44,447 nt of DNA, taken from assembly GCA_024694125.1 (NCBI GenBank), contig JAILKE010000007.1, positions 1-44,447 on the forward strand, written 5' to 3'. The first letter of the stretch is position 1, and each line of letters opens with the position of its first letter. Positions 41,866 through 44,447 of the stretch are shown here, piece by piece. The translations under genes and the position numbers were made by a program. Below the pieces are notes generated by a model that saw nothing but the letters and a program-made list of their open reading frames with translations, searched no databases and was not told the origin of the DNA. The stretch comes from Bacteroidales bacterium. Its GTDB lineage: Bacteria; Bacteroidota; Bacteroidia; Bacteroidales; UBA3663.

Positions 41866-43410
41866 TCAAATATCCACCAACAACGTGCGGCCATTGTTCA
41901 GGACAATGGCTACATGATGCTCCAGTTCCTTGATACGATACACAGGGAAATCGATATGACATGAGGGAGAGCCGTCTGCATTGATTATCCAACAATCTTC
42001 TCGTTTACCACCACCCAAAATGATACTACGGCCATCGGACAAATCGACGACGTGAACGTAAAGATATGGGGAGGAAGCAACCTGTTCATAGTTTGATTCA
42101 GTTGATGGCAGCACATAGGCTTCACCTTTGTTGGTCATCACGCAATCCTCATCCGGACCTAACTGCTTGAAGATATGGTCCTCACTATCATACGTCAGGA
42201 CATTTCCAATAGGAATATACGACAACTTTCCATATTCGGCTACATTCCATGGATAGGTACGCAATTCGTCATTGACCACGCTGTACACCATGCAACTGTC
42301 GGCACATGCCATGACAACCCGATCCGGTTTTCCGGCACATGCAGTCACCATCGTTGCTTTATTGGACAATAGTCGATACCGGAGTTGCGTACCATCTTTG
42401 ATATCGAAGGCAGCCACAAACAGGAGACCTTTCTCAGTTGCCTCTGCGGCGCCCTTGTATGCGGTGCCGACATTGGCCATGACGAGCGTATCACCATGCA
42501 GTTCTAAAAATGATTGAGTGACAATATCCTCGGGCAGCGGAGTTTGCCAGCGAACCTGCAGATTCTGGTCGAAGCAACGTACGTAATCCTGATCGGCCAT
42601 ATAATACAGGCCATCCTTTTCCTCGATGTTGGATACACGTCCGGACAGCACTTCCCACGATGCCACTACCGGCATCATCGTATTGGCTCGCCACGAGTAT
42701 GAACCAGTTGGATACATTCCCACTCCGAAACCGAGGCCGATCTGCGCCCAGACTCGTTTGCCCGACACATCACCTATATTAATCTTGATATCTTCGGTCT
42801 GTCCTGTAGTCCAATCAATCTTATACAACCGATTGGTGACGATGAATGAGTGTGTATCATCTATGTCGTAAATTTCAGCAATACCATAAGTACGTTGGAT
42901 TCTTTTTTTCCAGATACGTTCGCCTGTTTTCATGTCCAATCCCACGAAAGGACTATTCTCTGCACTATTGTAAGCAATCAGAATATTACCATTGGCATAA
43001 ACCGGTGTCATTGCACCTGTCCAGAAATTGGGTTTCCTTGCCCATACATCTTCTCCTGTAGCAGGATCGAGCAACTGCATGTGGTTGAAGTCATACAAGA
43101 GGAGGCCAGCATCAACATAACGGACACCTCGGGCATAACCGCCAGAGATATTCCACAGTACCTTCCCGCTGTTCGTATCGAACGTAACCACCTCAGTGTG
43201 ATCTTGTCCGATGACCGAAGTAATGGTTATCTGCTTTCCGTCAGGACTCTCGGCAAAGAGGCAATCAATGTCATCCTTAGTTGTTCTCAACTCCTTGAAT
43301 GTCACTGGTTCCAGATCCGGATAACCCGTCGCGACTGATGGAGTTTCTTCTTGAGCATAACTTGATACCGAAATCAAGGAAACGAGCCCAAATAGCAAAA
43401 GTTTTTTCAT
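41866..43410 (-). CDS. Secreted PQQ-like beta-propeller protein
   Basis: The 514-residue product has a signal peptide (about 1-19, ending SSYAQ) and a series of propeller blades with the PQQ-type pattern of a tryptophan followed by a strand and DLKTGE-like turns: VTFDTNSGKVLWNISGG, LLDPATGEDVWARKPNF and GLDMKTGERIWKKRI are three successive blades. Later blades are less regular (YVRCFDQNLQVRWQTPLPE). No catalytic residues, Trp-docking cysteines or cofactor motif can be seen, so it is better taken as a binding or scaffold protein than a dehydrogenase. It lies between the SusCD operon and a GH28 gene, on the GH28 strand. It is somewhat AT-richer than its neighbours. Its role in the locus is unknown. 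Confidence 0.82.
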   Translation of the reverse strand: MKKLLLFGLVSLISVSSYAQEETPSVATGYPDLEPVTFKELRTTKDDIDCLFAESPDGKQITITSVIGQDHTEVVTFDTNSGKVLWNISGGYARGVRYVDAGLLLYDFNHMQLLDPATGEDVWARKPNFWTGAMTPVYANGNILIAYNSAENSPFVGLDMKTGERIWKKRIQRTYGIAEIYDIDDTHSFIVTNRLYKIDWTTGQTEDIKINIGDVSGKRVWAQIGLGFGVGMYPTGSYSWRANTMMPVVASWEVLSGRVSNIEEKDGLYYMADQDYVRCFDQNLQVRWQTPLPEDIVTQSFLELHGDTLVMANVGTAYKGAAEATEKGLLFVAAFDIKDGTQLRYRLLSNKATMVTACAGKPDRVVMACADSCMVYSVVNDELRTYPWNVAEYGKLSYIPIGNVLTYDSEDHIFKQLGPDEDCVMTNKGEAYVLPSTESNYEQVASSPYLYVHVVDLSDGRSIILGGGKREDCWIINADGSPSCHIDFPVYRIKELEHHVAIVLNNGRTLLVDI

Positions 43411-43547
43411 AGTTTATATTGTGATAGTTTTTATTGTAAGTAGCTAAATAATTTTGAACAACTACTTATGAATTTGTGCTATACTACAGACAAGGACCGA
43501 TAGAAATATAATATGCGTTCTCATTGAATCGAACTTGGTATTCTCAT

Positions 43548-44447
43548 TTATTCAATCACTATATTCTCAGAACGGATTTGTACGATTTTCTTTACATCTG
43601 GCTCTGTCGGCGCATCGATGGACTTGAGGGTTGCTCCGTGCACATCATCCAGGACGACAGCAGGACGGTAGTCAGGGCGCTCATAGCGGAAAGTCACATC
43701 GTTGACATGAAGGCCCTCCACATGACGGGCATAGAGACCATAGGCGGGTGTCCAGCCTGCAAACTTAGGTTCAGGATAGTGGGTACCCTGTTCACGATAG
43801 TCTTTGTTCACCAGGTCCTTGGTGCCACCGCCCTTGAAGTAAAGCCGAATATTGGAGAGCCATACATTCCGCACAGGTTCCTCCTTCATACCAGTAACGA
43901 TGATGGAACAGAGCGAGTCGCAATCGTCGGCAATGACATTGGATATCTGGATGTCACGAGCGCTGGAGTAACGAGTCACCTCCTTCGGACCACGATTACG
44001 GCATCCGGTCGTAATATAAATAGGATAGTGGTGGACGTGAGACATCGTGATATTAGACACCACCACATTCTCCATGCGCCCCTGGTCAACCTCCTCGAAG
44101 GCCAAACCAGAGGAGTACATGAAGGTACAGTTGGTCAGAGAGATATTACGGTAACCGCCATTCGACTCGGTACCTAACTTAAAGCGGCCACACACCCATC
44201 CTACGGGTTCAGGGACATAGGTGCCGTCGAGCAGCGTACCACACTTGTAGCCGGTAATATTGCAATTGGAGATGGCGATATGCTCGCAGAGCACGGGCTT
44301 CTTCAAGGCATAAGAAGACTTCAGCACCAGGGCATCGTCGGACGGAGTGTTGATGCGGCAGTTGGTGATGGTCATGTATTTACAGCAGTCTATATCAAAA
44401 CCATCACGGTTGGTATCGATGGTCACATTGTCGATGGTGGAAAGGTC
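43548..44447 (-). CDS. GH28-family glycoside hydrolase (polygalacturonase-like), 5' end outside window
   Basis: The frame is open through the right window edge, so the start lies beyond it; 299 C-terminal codons are visible. The right-handed beta-helix pattern is clear, with repeated strand motifs (NVTIDTNRDGFDIDCCKYMT, NCRINTPSDDALVLKSSYAL, HIAISNCNITGYKCGTLL). The GH28 catalytic aspartates fall in NRDGFDID (the NTD-type motif) and in SDDA (the DD motif); the third and fourth motifs follow as in divergent Bacteroidetes members. It should hydrolyse galacturonic-acid linkages in homogalacturonan or rhamnogalacturonan, probably in the periplasm. A GTG at 44426 is not the true start, because homology continues upstream of it (DLSTIDN). 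The beta-propeller gene follows after 137 bases. Confidence 0.88.
   Translation of the reverse strand, partial: DLSTIDNVTIDTNRDGFDIDCCKYMTITNCRINTPSDDALVLKSSYALKKPVLCEHIAISNCNITGYKCGTLLDGTYVPEPVGWVCGRFKLGTESNGGYRNISLTNCTFMYSSGLAFEEVDQGRMENVVVSNITMSHVHHYPIYITTGCRNRGPKEVTRYSSARDIQISNVIADDCDSLCSIIVTGMKEEPVRNVWLSNIRLYFKGGGTKDLVNKDYREQGTHYPEPKFAGWTPAYGLYARHVEGLHVNDVTFRYERPDYRPAVVLDDVHGATLKSIDAPTEPDVKKIVQIRSENIVIE

Noticed and set aside
1-44447. tRNA genes, rRNA genes, an integrated phage or a conjugative element
   Set aside because: No cloverleaf with a GTTCRA arm, no ribosomal RNA signature, and no integrase, relaxase or structural phage genes were seen.

Overview
The window looks like a chromosomal segment of a Bacteroidales bacterium, most likely Prevotellaceae (Prevotella/Segatella-like) from a gut or rumen. 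The evidence is SusC/SusD, a one-protein hybrid two-component sensor, DUF4249, DUF5686 and CvfB families, a stand-alone TrpB2, and many promoters of the Bacteroidetes form TTTG-N19/20-TAnnTTTG with no Shine-Dalgarno sequences. No tRNA, rRNA, CRISPR array or prophage was seen.

Left part (1-7.9 kb): the start of an SPFH/virion-core-like gene (cut by the window edge), then about 1.1 kb without a good protein. That stretch holds a strongly structured candidate RNA on the minus strand (about 562-925) with its own promoter and U-tract, a 122-bp MITE-like inverted repeat, and the last 82 codons of an IS4-type transposase beside the trpB terminator. Then come TrpB2, a Dabb-domain protein, a secreted GH53 endo-galactanase and a Na/Pi-cotransporter with a PhoU-like tail, all on minus.

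Middle (8-27.3 kb): a TonB-dependent receptor with a DUF4249 lipoprotein, a small lipoprotein, a second candidate small RNA, a secreted GH51 arabinofuranosidase, a PlsC-like acyltransferase, a double-hotdog thioesterase, a DUF5686 outer-membrane protein followed by an SDR oxidoreductase, and a five-gene MacAB-TolC-type export operon (ATPase, two permeases, adaptor, TolC; minus strand). CvfB (minus) and thioredoxin plus phosphoglycerate kinase (plus) diverge from one promoter region.

Right part (29-44.4 kb): a third candidate small RNA (about 120 nt, minus) and then a polysaccharide utilisation locus. It contains a secreted GH43, a 1352-residue hybrid two-component sensor/regulator, SusC-SusD with a strong promoter and terminator, a PQQ-like beta-propeller protein and a GH28 pectinase-type enzyme (cut by the window edge). 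With the unlinked GH53 and GH51 genes this suggests growth on pectin and its arabinan/galactan side chains (rhamnogalacturonan I), with SusCD import and sensor control; the exact substrate is inference.

A recurring feature is short tandem repeats in the gaps between genes, with unit lengths of 7, 9, 10, 11, 15 or 19 bp and an unrelated unit at nearly every locus. The most promising undescribed items are the three candidate RNAs, above all the pseudoknotted one at 562-925.
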